NCBI GenBank assembly: GCA_028564925.1
Contig: CM053033.1
Span: 202,081,607 to 202,145,606 of the forward strand
Direction of reading: 5' to 3'
DNA length: 64,000 nucleotides
DNA from: Lithobates sylvaticus
Lineage: Eukaryota; Chordata; Amphibia; Anura; Ranidae
The notes beneath the pieces were generated by a model, which had not been told where the DNA came from, searched no databases, and worked only from the letters and a program-made list of their open reading frames with translations. Positions 54,229-64,000 of this stretch are shown here, piece by piece. A program made the translations under genes and the position numbers. Numbering within the stretch: position 1 is the stretch's first letter; the number at the start of each line of letters is the position of its first letter.

Positions 54229-56765
54229 AAAGGTCTGTGTGATGGGACTAACACACTTCAAGTCCTATAGTTGCTTCTGGGAACAAAATATAGCTCTGTG
54301 TGTGTGATGGGACTAACACACTTCAAGTCCTATAGGTGCTTCTGGGAACAAAATATAGCTCTGTGTGTGTGATGGGACTAACACACTTCAAGTCCTATAG
54401 GTGCTTCTGGGAAGAAAATATAGCTCTGTGTGTGTAATGGGACTAACACACTTCAAGTCCTATAGGTGCTTCTGGGAACAAAATATAGCTCTGTGTGTGT
54501 GATGGGACTAACACACTTCAAGTCCTATAGGTGCTTCCGGGAACAAAATATAGCTCTGTGTGTGTGATGGGACTAACACACTTCAAGTCCTATAGGTGCT
54601 TCTGGGAACAAAATATAGCTCTGTGTGTGTGATGGGACTAACACACTTCAAGTCCTATAGGTTCTTCTGGGAACAAAATATAGCTCTGTGTGTGTGATGG
54701 GACTAACACACTTCAAGTCCTATAGGTGCTTCTGGGAACAAAATATAGCTCTGTGTGTGTGATGGGACTAACACACTTCAAGTCCTATAGGTGCTTCTGG
54801 GAAGAAAATATAGCTCTGTGTGTGTAATGGGACTAACACACTTCAAGTCCTATAGGTGCCTCTGGGAACAAAATATAGCTCTGTGTGTGTGATGGGACTA
54901 ACACACTTCAAGTCCTATAGGTGCTTCTGGGAAGAAAATATAGCTCTGTGTGTGTGATGGGACTAACACACTTCAAGTCCTATAGGTTCTTCTGGGAACA
55001 AAATATAGCTCTGTGTGTGTGATGGGACTAACACACTTCAAGTCCTATAGGTGCTTCTGGGAACAAAATATAGCTCTGTGTGTGTGATGGGACTAACACA
55101 CTTCAAGTCCTATAGGTGCTTCTGGGAACAAAATATAGCTCTGTGTGTGTGATGGGACTAACACACTTCAAGTCCTATAGGTGCTTCTGGGAACAAAATA
55201 TAGCTCTGTGTGTGTGATGGGACTAACACACTTCAAGTCCTATAGGTGCTTCTGGGAACAAAATATAGCTCTGTGTGTGTGATGGGACTAACACACTTCA
55301 AGTCCTATAGGTGCTTCTGGGAAGAAAATATAGCTCTGTGTGTGTGATGGGACTAACACACTTCAAGTCCTATAGGTGCCTCTGGGAACAAAATATAGCT
55401 CTGTGTGTGTGATGGGACTAACACACTTCAAGTCCTATAGGTGCTTCTGGGAACAAAATATAGCTCTGTGTGTGTGATGGGACTAACACACTTCAAGTCC
55501 TATAGGTGCTTCTGGGAACAAAATATAGCTCTGTGTGTGTGATGGGACTAACACACTTCAAGTCCTATAGGTGCTTCTGGGAAGAAAATATAGCTCTGTG
55601 TGTGTAATGGGACTAACACACTTCAAGTCCTATAGGTGCCTCTGGGAACAAAATATAGCTCTGTGTGTGTGATGGGACTAACACACTTCAAGTCCTATAG
55701 GTGCTTCTGGGAAGAAAATATAGCTCTGTGTGTGTGATGGGACTAACACACTTCAAGTCCTATAGGTGCTTCTGGGAACAAAATATAGCTCTGTGTGTGT
55801 GATGGGACTAACACACTTCAAGTCCTATAGGTGCTTCTGGGAAGAAAATATAGCTCTGTGTGTGTAATGGGACTAACACACTTCAAGTCCTATAGGTGCC
55901 TCTGGGAACAAAATATAGCTCTGTGTGTGTGATGGGACTAACACACTTCAAGTCCTATAGGTGCTTCTGGGAAGAAAATATAGCTCTGTGTGTGTGATGG
56001 GACTAACACACTTCAAGTCCTATAGGTGCTTCTGGGAACAAAATATAGCTCTGTGTGTGTGATGGGACTAACACACTTCAAGTCCTATAGGTGCTTCCGG
56101 GAACAAAATATAGCTCTGTGTGTGTGATGGGACTAACACACTTCAAGTCCTATAGGTGCTTCTGGGAAGAAAATATAGCTCTGTGTGTGTAATGGGACTA
56201 ACACACTTCAAGTCCTATAGGTGCCTCTGGGAACAAAATATAGCTCTGTGTGTGTGATGGGACTAACACACTTCAAGTCCTATAGGTGCTTCTGGGAACA
56301 AAATATAGCTCTGTGTGTGTGATGGGACTAACACACTTCAAGTCCTATAGGTGCTTCTGGGAAGAAAATATAGCTCTGTGTGTGTGATGGGACTAACACA
56401 CTTCAAGTCCTATAGGTGCTTCTGGGAACAAAATATAGCTCTGTGTGTGTGATGGGACTAACACACTTCAAGTCCTATAGGTGCTTCTGGGAACAAAATA
56501 TAGCTCTGTGTGTGTGATGGGACTAACACACTTCAAGTCCTATAGGTGCTTCTGGGAACAAAATATAGCTCTGTGTGTGTGATGGGACTAACACACTTCA
56601 AGTCCTATAGGTGCTTCTGGGAAGAAAATATAGCTCTGTGTGTGTGATGGGACTAACACACTTCAAGTCCTATAGGTGCTTCTGGGAACAAAATATAGCT
56701 CTGTGTGTGTGATGGGACTAACACACTACAAGTCCTATAGGTGCTTCTGGGAACAAAATATAGGA
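54229..56765. repeat. 65-bp tandem array, about 39 units
   Basis: A sister block to the 64-bp array. The unit is about gtcctataggtgcttctggg, aacaaaatatagctctgtgt, gtgtgatgggactaacacac, ttcaa. Variant sites (gaac/gaag, gatgg/aatgg, gtgct/gtgcc) recur as linked blocks spaced by whole multiples of 65 bp. In the transposase direction each unit reads ctatattttgttcccag|AAG. Confidence 0.95.
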
Positions 56766-56953
56766 GCTCTGCCTGCCTGCCACGAACACACTACAAGCCC
56801 CTCTTTCTCAATCAATCTTTGTAACTGAATCTATCTAACTCAATTTCTGTAAGTGAATCTCTCTACCTAACTAAATCGAGCAGAGTGTCACAGAATCAGC
56901 CTGCTCAATCTGCGTCGGAACAGCATGTGACCGGCGCAGACGGCGTGGCGGCC

Positions 56954-56960
56954 TTTTATA
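56954..56960 (-). promoter_or_regulatory. TATA box of hAT transposase
   Basis: TATAAAA on the minus strand in a GC-rich setting. Inverted CCAAT boxes (plus-strand attgg at 56994 and 57053) lie upstream. Transcription would start near 56925 and run through the tandem array to the transposase. Confidence 0.65.
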
Positions 56961-56980
56961 GGGGGGGGCGTGTACTACAG

Positions 56981-57262
56981 CCCCTGAGCTGTAATTGGCT
57001 ACAGGCGTCCTGCCTGTAGCCAATTATGGCTCTTCGAGTTTCCGGGGCTGTGATTGGCCAAGCATGCAGGGTCACAGTGCATGCTTGGCCAATCATCAGC
57101 CAGCAATGCACTGCGCCGGCCGCGCCGGCCGCAATGCATTGCGGGGCCGCTCGCATCACACGAACGTGATGCGAGCGGCCAAAATAGTTCTGGGCTCGCC
57201 GAGCGAGCGAACGCCCGGTGCTCGATGCGAACGTGGGTTCGCATCGAGCACCGGGCCCATCC
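56981..57262. repeat. Four consecutive palindromes at the hAT right end
   Basis: Hairpins are visible at 56991-57026 (attggctacaggc ... gcctgtagccaat), 57052-57094 (gattggccaagcatgc ... gcatgcttggccaatc), 57144-57182 (ggccgctcgcatcac ... gtgatgcgagcggcc) and 57210-57258 (cccggtgctcgatgcgaac ... gttcgcatcgagcaccggg). They may be transposase binding sites and promoter elements. Confidence 0.85.
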
Positions 57263-57273
57263 CTAATGATGAT

Positions 57274-57628
57274 CTATGAACTGTGGACCGGTGCTCTAGC
57301 CAGGACGTTCAGGCCCCAAAATGCAGTACTTGAATCAAAAAACGGCTGGCAACTCGGATGCTCTTGAATAAAAGTCCTTTATTTCGTTAAATGGGTACAC
57401 GGGTACAGGCTACCCTGACGCGTTTTGTCTAAGAAGCCTTCATCAAAGCAAGTTGGTATCTAAATGTGTGCTCTCAGTATCGGTGCAGTATCCATTTGCT
57501 TAACCTGGTGTGTCATTGGGGCTGAAGTTATTCTCAGAGTCAAGGCAGAAGAACAGAGAACCCAATCTACCAAGCGGTTCCCGTGGGGGTAGCGCTACAG
57601 AATATGTTTACTTATATTGGCTCAAACC
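57274..57628. other. ACGCGTTTT-type dispersed repeat remnant
   Basis: Carries taaaagtcctttatttcg and gacgcgttttgtctaagaagccttcatc, split here into short words. It is typical of an amphibian dispersed repeat also glimpsed at 24679 and 26698. I cannot assign its family. Confidence 0.4.
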
Positions 57629-57636
57629 GAATCAAT

Positions 57637-58644
57637 TAAACATGTGCAATTAGTTTAGTTTTTTTTCGTTTTTTTTTCGTTCGTTCGTTTTCGTACGAAT
57701 GAACGAATCGTTCGAATCGAACGAATCCGAATAACGAATCGTACGAATCCGATTAACGAATCATTCGAATCGAACGAATCCGAAAAACAACGAAAATCCG
57801 AAAAAAACTAATTAGAAACAACGAATGTACGAATGAAGAAAATCCGAAAAACGAAAACAGGAACAACGAAAATGAACGAAAAAATTTGTACATTCGTAAC
57901 TTTTTTTTTTTGTTGAATTGGTAATTTTCCGTGTCCCTTACAATGGTGCTGCTTAACGTGCTTCGAACAGATTGAACGAAAAAATTCGTACATTCGTAAC
58001 TTTTTTTTTCGATTCGTAACTTTTTTTTTTTTGATTTGTAAATTATTAAAATGTAATAATAGCATACACATTACATAAAATTATGAATTATGCTCCGATT
58101 ACGAATCTACGAATGTTACGAATTTATTTTTGAAAAATAAATAAAATCATTTTTGAAGAAAAAAAATTATAATAATAAAAAAATTATTTAAAAAAATCAT
58201 TTTAGAAAAAAAATGTAAAAAAAATGTAAAAAAATCATTTTAGAAAATCTTTTAAAAAAATATCATTTTAGAAAAAAAATCATTTTAGTAAAAAAAAATT
58301 ATTGAAAAAAAATCTTTTTTGAAAAAAAAAATAGTTAAAAAAAAATCATTCAAAAAATAATAATTTTTGAAAAAAAAAATTATAATTATTGGAAAAAAAA
58401 AAACAATAATTGTACGAATGTCCGAATTTCGAATAAACGAAAATTAAACTAACGAAAAAACGAATCAACGAAAAAATAACTCTTACGAATGTACGAATCG
58501 TTACAAATAGGAACACCGACGACTTACGAATGTACGAATCGTTACGAATCAACGGAAACGAAAAAAACGACAATAAATTTTTTTTTTCGGAAACGAAAAA
58601 AACAAAACGAAAATAAACAAATTTTTTTGTTGTGCACATGTCTA
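57637..58644. mobile_element. hAT-type MITE rich in TTCG/CGAA words, copy 3
   Basis: A perfect 8-bp duplication GAATCAAT (57629-57636, 58645-58652) flanks taaacatgtgcaatta and tgtgcacatgtcta. Left-arm tacgaatgaacgaatcg words face right-arm complements. An internal A-rich block at 58130-58400 is a ~20-bp degenerate tandem of aaaatcattttagaaa, which makes this copy the longest. Confidence 0.9.
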
Positions 58645-58652
58645 GAATCAAT

Positions 58653-59440
58653 GTAACAATGCAATAAAAAAAAACTACCTGGAGTTCAGCTTTAACCATT
58701 CCTGACAAGACATCCTTCGGATTTCCCTGGTGCTATCATTGCGCACTCACATCACGTCCACATTTCCCAGAGAAATAAAATGATTATCTTTGAGCAGAAA
58801 TGTTTTAAAATGAGTCACTTCTTCCAAAACCTTAATTAAATGTGTCTCAACAAACTGCCGTTTTGGCACGAATACAGAAAATGAAGTGGTTATTATTAGA
58901 GCCAGACCGCTGTCTCCTACACAGATAGACGCTGGCTGTATGCACACTCTGCCACGTTAAATGACCTCTCTCTGATTAACTCGTTGTCTCCTGGTAAGCC
59001 AAAGCCAACCATTGACGGCTTGAATTTTGGCTGCTGAATGTGAGTGGTGGCACCGCCTGGCTAAACAAACGTTGACCAAAAAACAAAACAAAAGAGCTCG
59101 GTAAAAAGAAATTGGCTAAACAGTGGCTGCATCCAACTAGACGCAGTCCCTGTTTAGGTATTCTGACAGCCGATGGTGCCAGCTGTCAGATTACAATAGC
59201 CGGCATGGGAGACCCAGAGCCTGGGTGGAGGAATCTACTACATTTCTCTTGTTCAGATAAATGATGTAAATCTCTGTGCCTGGTTGGCATTTCCTAACAT
59301 CTGCCAGGATTCAACCTTCACAATCATTTTTCTGTACAGCTCTCTTCCCGGGAAGGACAATCTACAGTTTGATACCACAAATGGAGCGCCACAATCGATG
59401 GCTGCAAAATGTTCAATTAAACTAGATTGGGGCACTTCAC
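58653..59440. other. Single-copy-looking, possible conserved non-coding DNA
   Basis: No transposon ends or tandem units are visible. The stretch has balanced composition and homeodomain-type cores (ttaattaaatg at 58832, ctgattaac at 58973). No coding exon was recognised. Confidence 0.35.
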
Positions 59441-59590
59441 CTTTAATAACTTTATTATGAGAGAGACTTTTATAGCGGGCACTTTTAAGTGGATATAGCC
59501 AACTGTTTACAGAGGAGTTATCGCCACATTGATTGTTGTAAAGCGCTGCGCAAACTGTCGGCGCTATATAAATCCTGTATAATAAAATGA
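59440..59590 (+). mobile_element. 3' tail of a LINE/SINE
   Basis: gtaaagcgctgcgcaaactg followed by ggcgctatataaatcctg is the common 3' terminal motif of vertebrate LINE-dependent repeats. Upstream parts were not identified. Confidence 0.5.
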
Positions 59591-59599
59591 TTTATTTAT

Positions 59600-59935
59600 T
59601 AAGTGGTCTTGCATAGCAAGACCACTTATTGTTATCCCACATATATATTATTATTATTCTTATTATAACCAAATTTAGCACCCTAACTCCTCCCACAGCT
59701 TTTACGCTACATATACCGAATATATACCGAAACGTGTTCCCGAATGGTGTGCTATTACTTTGTGGAACGTTTCGCCGAATGGTTCACAAAATATCGTCGT
59801 CTTTGCAGCCAAATTTGTCCCATAGGAATGAATAGAGAAATGTTCAAAACTAGAGTGGGAGGTGAATAATTTTAGAAAAAAAAATATATATATATTTTTT
59901 GAAAAAAAAAAAAATATTTTTTGAAAAAAAAGGGT
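59600..59935. mobile_element. Dispersed repeat beginning with a small hairpin
   Basis: It starts aagtggtcttgcatagcaag plus accactt, a perfect hairpin, followed by ttattgttat and TTA repeats. Family unknown. It ends in A-rich low-complexity sequence. Confidence 0.4.
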
Positions 59936-59962
59936 GTCACTATGTTTAGTACGACTCCCCCA

Positions 59963-60293
59963 CAGGGGCGGACTGACAACTCATGGGGCCCCCCGGCAAT
60001 CAGAGATTATGGGGCCACACAGTATACACATGCACAGTATACAATCACACAGTATACACAGAAGTGTTTCTATTGGCTGAGAAGGTACTGGAGAGGTGGG
60101 GCAGCTATAATCTCTGGATTTTTAGACCAAAAGGATGTCGGTAAGGGACATTTCAGAGACAGATGTAAAAAAAAACACAGATTTTTACATACTGTCCCTG
60201 GTTTTACTGAGGCTGGCAACCCTGATGGGGCCCCCTAGTGGCCCAGGGCCCTCGGGGCAGTGCCCGAGTGGCCGAATGGTCAGTCCGCCCCTG
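59963..60293. mobile_element. hAT MITE, 331 bp
   Basis: A perfect 8-bp duplication CTCCCCCA (59955-59962, 60294-60301) flanks caggggcggactgac and gtcagtccgcccctg. ggggccccc motifs recur near both ends. Confidence 0.9.
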
Positions 60294-60301
60294 CTCCCCC
60301 A

Positions 60302-60984
60302 TTCCCTTCACACAATTTGGGGCCAGTCAGACCTGATGATTGATGATTTCATATCAGCGGCAGCAAAACAGACAGACTGGTAGTAGTGGCTCGATGTTTC
60401 CTTGGTATTAGGACTTGTGAACACCAGGGACGGAAAACCTCATAAAGGCTCAAATCCCACTTATTCCCTATGAGACTTATATAGCAGTTTATCAGATACC
60501 GCAGTGGAAAAACTCATATGTCTGAGTTAGTTACACACCGTGCAGGGGAAATTAGTTTTTCTGCAAAGGACGAGAAGTAAAGTCCCTTTGTGTAATATGA
60601 TTTTTGGACAGCTTGACGGCTGATTTGTGAAGAGTTTGAGTAATAATATTGCCCTGACAAGTGTTTCTTCTTATATGAGGTATTGCCTGCTTAAGGCAGT
60701 TTTTTTATTCTCCAGAATTAAACACAAGCAAGCTGATAAAATAGATGAATGGCTTGTATGATCTCTGCTTCCCAGTAACGCAAAAAGCGACGTACTAAGC
60801 GCAGTATTCTACAGAGACCAATTAGGCATCACCTTTTACTTTCACACTGATAAGAGCCATTATCTGATTGGTCGCTACTGGGAATTGGACTTCTTTATTA
60901 AGCACTGCATTATTAAATTAAAAATACACCTTTGATCTTCAAAAAGATAAATGAAAAAATGTGTGTGTGTATACACTACATATA
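60302..60984. other. Single-copy-looking intergenic DNA
   Basis: No transposon ends, tandem units or convincing coding frames were recognised. A short (GT)n run precedes the next element. Confidence 0.4.
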
Positions 60985-61059
60985 TACATTATATTGTCAA
61001 AAATATTGGGACACCTGCCTTTACACACGCACATGAAGGTTAATGGCATCCCAGTCTTA

Positions 61060-61467
61060 TGCCCCATACACACGGTCGGACATTCCGACCAAAAAATCAG
61101 ACGTATTTTGGCCAAAACTTGTCTTGCATACACACGGTCGCACAAAGTTGTCGGAAAATCCGATCGTTCAGAACGCGGTGACGTAAAACATGTACGACGG
61201 GACTACGAAGAGGCCAGTAGCCAATAGCTTTCATCCCCCAATTTTTTATGAGCATGCGTGGCACTTTGTGCGTCGGAATTCTATACACATGATCGGAAAA
61301 AGTCAGATCGGATTTTGTTGTCGGAAAATTTTAGGTCCTGCTCTCAAACTTTTTCTGTCAAAAATTCAGATGGAAAAAGTCCGCTTGTCCACACACGATC
61401 GGATTTTCTGACAACATAATCCGATCGGACTTTTTCCATTGGAATGTCCGACCGTGTGTACAAGGCA
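61060..61467. mobile_element. Harbinger-like MITE, 408 bp, first of a pair
   Basis: TTA at 61057-61059 and 61468-61470. The ends tgccccatacacacggtcgg and the complement are inverted. Subterminal repeats of aaatccgatc and tcggaaaa are present. Confidence 0.9.
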
Positions 61468-61507
61468 TTAGTCTGCAGGGTTCAATATTGAGTTGGCCCA
61501 CCCTTTG

Positions 61508-61657
61508 GCCAGGACGTCACTTCCGGTGTCCATATGTCCTACGCGTGTCGTCATGTTTATCCGATAGACTTTAATGGTGTTTGCATGTTCACACAAATTT
61601 TTGGTCTGTTCGCGTGTTCTGGTGCTAACCGAACCGGGGATGTTTGGCTCATCCCTA
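61508..61657 (-). mobile_element. Terminal fragment of a hAT element related to 47296
   Basis: On the minus strand it begins TAGGGATGAGCC and continues with ccggttcgg and accagaac, the same order as the left end of the 10 kb element. It is only 150 bp long. Confidence 0.75.
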
Positions 61658-61696
61658 CTTTACACGCACATGAACTTTAATGGCATCCCAGTCTTA

Positions 61697-62132
61697 TGCC
61701 CCGTACACACGGTCGGAAATTCCGACCACAAAATCCGTCGGATTTTTTCCGACGGATTTTTTCCGACGGATTTTGTCCGACGGATTTTGTCCGACACTGG
61801 GGTTGCATACACACGGTCGGACAAAGTTGTCGGAAAATCCGATCATCCTGAACGTGGTGATGTTCGTTGCGTACGACGGGACTACGTAGAGGCTAGTAGC
61901 CAATAGCTTTGGTCTTGTAATGTGATCTGAGCATGCGTGGAACTTTGTCTGTCGGAATTCGCTACACACGATCGGAAAAAGTCCGATAGGACTTTGTTGT
62001 CGGAAAATTTGAGAGCAGGAGATAAAACTTTGTCCATCGGAAAATCCGACGGAAAAAATCCGATGGAGCCTACACACGGTCGGAATTTCCGACAACATGG
62101 TCCGATAGGACATTTTCCGTGTGTATGGGGCA
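61697..62132. mobile_element. Harbinger-like MITE, 436 bp, second of a pair
   Basis: TTA at 61694-61696, with GTA (mutated) at 62133-62135. Ends are as in the first copy. It contains tandem ttttttccgacgga units near 61740. Confidence 0.88.
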
Positions 62133-62235
62133 GTAGTCCGTAGAGTTCAATATTGAGTTGGCCCACCCTTTGCAGCTATAACAGCTTCAAGTCTTCTGGG
62201 AAGGCTGTCCACAAGGTTTAGGAGTGTGTCTATAG

Positions 62236-62370
62236 CAGTGATGGTGAACCTTGGCACCCCAGATGTTTTAGAACTACATTTCCCATGATGCTCAAAATGC
62301 TGCAGATTGCATGAGCATCATGGGAAATGTAGTTCCAAAACATCTGGGGTGCCGAGGTTTGCCATCACTG
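62236..62370. mobile_element. Palindromic hAT MITE, 135 bp
   Basis: A perfect 8-bp duplication GTCTATAG (62228-62235, 62371-62378) flanks cagtgatggtgaaccttggc and its complement. Inner arms catttcccatgatgctc and gagcatcatgggaaatg pair. The terminus resembles OposCharlie3-type hATs as I recall them. Confidence 0.93.
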
Positions 62371-62571
62371 GTCTATAGGAACGTTTGACCATTCTTCCAG
62401 AAGCGCATTTGTGAGGTCAGGCACTGATGAGAAGGCCTTGTCTTGCAATTTCCACTCTAATTCATCCCAAAGGTGTTCTATCAGATTGAGCTCAGGACTC
62501 TGTGCAGGCCAGTCAAGTTCCTCCATTCCAAAACCGCTCATCCATGTCTTTATGGACCTTGCTTTGTGCAC
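62365..62571 (-). pseudogene. Tc1 transposase C-terminal fragment, second copy
   Basis: Codons for SPELNLIEHLWDELEWKL and VPDLTNALLEEWSNVPID match the Tc1 C-terminus. The frame is cut at its 3' end by the hAT insertion at 62236-62370. It is the inverted arm of the fold-back element. Confidence 0.75.
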
Positions 62572-62888
62572 TGATCCATATCATTTGATGGAGGGGGGAT
62601 AATGGTGTGTGGTTGTTTTTCAGGGGTTGGGCTTGGCCCCTTAGTTCCAATGAAGGGAACTCATTTTGGACAATTTCATGCTCCTAACTTTGCGAGAACA
62701 GTTTAGGGATGACCCCTTCCTGTTCCAACATGACTACACACCAGTGCACAAAGCCAGGTCCATAAAGACATGGATGAGCGATTTTGGGGTGGAGGAACTG
62801 GCCTGCACAAAGTCCTGACCTCCACCCGAGTTTTATTTATTTATGTGAAAACCTTTATCCCAAGAGGAAAAAAAGCTTTGTTGTATCT

Positions 62889-63117
62889 CAGAGGCAGCTC
62901 TCTAATTAGGCAAATTAGGCGGTCGCCTAAGGCCTCGCACTCACAGGGGCCTCGCGGCCTCCTAATTTGCCTGTGCTCAATCACTGATTCTCTCTCTCCC
63001 CCCTCTTTATCTCACCCTCTTTTCTGTGTGCTTGTATTTTTTTTCCTATTACGGGTGTGAGTGGGGCCTCATATGTAAGTTTCGCCTAAGGCCTCACAAA
63101 GCCTAGAGCCGCCTCTG
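62889..63117. mobile_element. hAT MITE, 229 bp
   Basis: The ends cagaggcagctct and agagccgcctctg are inverted. TTGTATCT (62881-62888) and TTGTAACT (63118-63125) are an 8-bp duplication with one change. cgcctaaggcctc occurs in both arms. Confidence 0.85.
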
Positions 63118-63125
63118 TTGTAACT

Positions 63126-64000
63126 GCTTATAAATCATGAGCTGGAGTTTGGCTTTAATTTGTAGTTTGTGTATTTAAATCTGCTGCACTCCCCTCCCCC
63201 CAGACTGACAGTGCTGCTAGGGAAAGGTGCCCCAATGCCCCTTCATCCAGAGTGGGAACACTCTAATACAGGAGATGTGTCACTGCCGAGATCCCCAGGT
63301 GAAAACAGAGGAGAAAAAAACCCAAGAAAAGAAAACTGATGTAGCCACCACATCAAAAGGTTAGTTATCTGCAATACATCACATTTTTGGTTTTGGGTTT
63401 AATATCACTTTAAAACCAGATTTCAGCCAAAACTAAATTTTTTAGTTTTAGGGTTCGTTCACATGTGTGGCATGGACTGCCAATCCACGCCTGCATCTCT
63501 TTTCAGAGGTATTTTACAGGCAGTGAGGAGGCATTGTATCGCCTGCTTTAACCCCCTTCAACCCCCACACTGCACGCATTGCGCGCAGTTGTGGGGTGTG
63601 ACAGACCTAGCTGGGACACAGGCTTTTTGAGAGGACTAAATTCGAGCCTCCTGCCAACCGATTATGGGCCCTGGATTTTAAGGGGCACGGGGTGAATGAG
63701 AACCCCACTATAATCTGTGCTAGTCAGATTCAATTGCAGGGTTAATTAGCACATACAACAATAGGTGAAATACTCTTTAGAATCTGTGTCAAGACAGACT
63801 AGCCTCATTTGCATTATACAAGACAACAGACAGGTGGCTGGAGTTGATGATATTAGCATCTAACATGTGTGAAGCTCGTGACAACAAGTCTGACCTGTAG
63901 TGAAATCCTGATGGGCACAGAGTCACATCGGCTGCTTAAAGGGATTAGTTAATTAGTTTATGTTAATTTGTTACAGGTTTATTTTTAGAGTAATATGAGC
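63126..64000. other. Intergenic, possible element start at the window edge
   Basis: A single Harbinger-like end (agggttcgttcacatgtg) is at 63450. From 63597, tgtgacagacctagctggg could be the start of an LTR-type element that runs beyond the window. This is a weak guess. No exon was found. Confidence 0.3.

Larger units (their letters stand above)
47296..57265 (-). mobile_element. Large (~10 kb) hAT transposon with transposase
   Basis: A perfect 8-bp duplication ATGATGAT (47288-47295, 57266-57273) flanks short inverted ends TAGGGATGAGCC / GGCCCATCCCTA. Transcription runs leftwards: a TATA box near 56957, a long leader filled with a 64/65-bp array, the transposase frames 53037-49829, then a 147-bp array downstream. 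The left subterminal region (47320-47410) is packed with ttcgaa/gttcg words, and the right has four consecutive palindromes. Both are typical places for transposase binding. Exact duplications and long open frames suggest recent insertion. The reading frame shifts three times, so this copy is probably not autonomous unless those are sequence errors. Confidence 0.92.
60987..62829 (+). mobile_element. Tc1 fold-back element, second copy, rearranged and truncated
   Basis: The left terminus cattatattgtcaaaaatatt follows a TA. The element has the same inverted transposase 3' ends as 2718-3652, with the same junction (gctttgtgcactg ... catttgatggagggggg near 62560-62600). The first ~100 bp occur twice, each copy bearing a Harbinger-like insertion at the same TTA, separated by a hAT end. 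A third insertion is at 62236-62370. It stops near 62829 without the right terminus. Confidence 0.8.

Noticed and set aside
53040-56765. CRISPR-like appearance of regular repeats
   Set aside because: Units are contiguous with no unique spacers, the setting is a vertebrate transposon, and no cas genes exist here.
63597-64000. LTR retroelement start at the right edge
   Set aside because: Only a TG-starting phrase was recognised, with no second end or target duplication inside the window. Kept as a weak note only.

Overview
This window is vertebrate nuclear DNA, most likely from a frog of the ranid type. It holds spliced genes with canonical GT-AG junctions, a tRNA-type SINE, a CR1-clade LINE, and many cut-and-paste DNA transposon remnants (hAT, Tc1, Harbinger and TTAA-targeting families). 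The recurring ~1 kb TTAA element and the TTCG/CGAA-rich hAT element match what I recall from ranid genomes; the exact species is not determined.

Only one host protein gene could be read: B9D2, a ciliary transition-zone protein, on the minus strand. Three coding exons (27113-27026, 23269-23144, 21672-21359) splice into an uninterrupted 175-codon frame, the length I recall for human B9D2. A 3' splice site two bases before the start codon implies an upstream non-coding exon. A CpG-rich segment at about 34700-34920 with an RFX-type X-box is a good candidate for its promoter. The B9D2 introns are filled with transposons and a 53-bp minisatellite.

Layout. 1-1080: 31-bp minisatellite. 2718-3652: Tc1 fold-back element. 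3813-7171: stack of nested elements. 7992-13417: hAT, Harbinger and TTAA elements. 14213-15877: hAT-type element swollen by a second 31-bp minisatellite. 17195-20976: more nested elements. 21359-27115: B9D2. 27430-33669: miniature elements. 34661-34930: candidate promoter. 35521-36715: third 31-bp minisatellite. 37600-38230: single-copy-looking DNA. 39599-42784: two LTR remnants. 44789-47218: SINE, hAT element and CR1 fragment. 47296-57265: a ~10 kb hAT transposon with perfect 8-bp target duplications, a BED-finger transposase on the minus strand, two internal tandem arrays and a palindromic promoter end. 57637-63117: further hAT elements and a second, rearranged Tc1 fold-back copy.

The most unusual signal is in the 10 kb hAT element. 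Between its TATA box and the transposase start lie about 57 tandem 64/65-bp units, each with a 3' splice-acceptor-like motif facing the transposase. A 53-bp array in a B9D2 intron similarly repeats a GTAAG donor core just downstream of a real splice donor. All functional statements here are inference from reading the sequence; no search was run.
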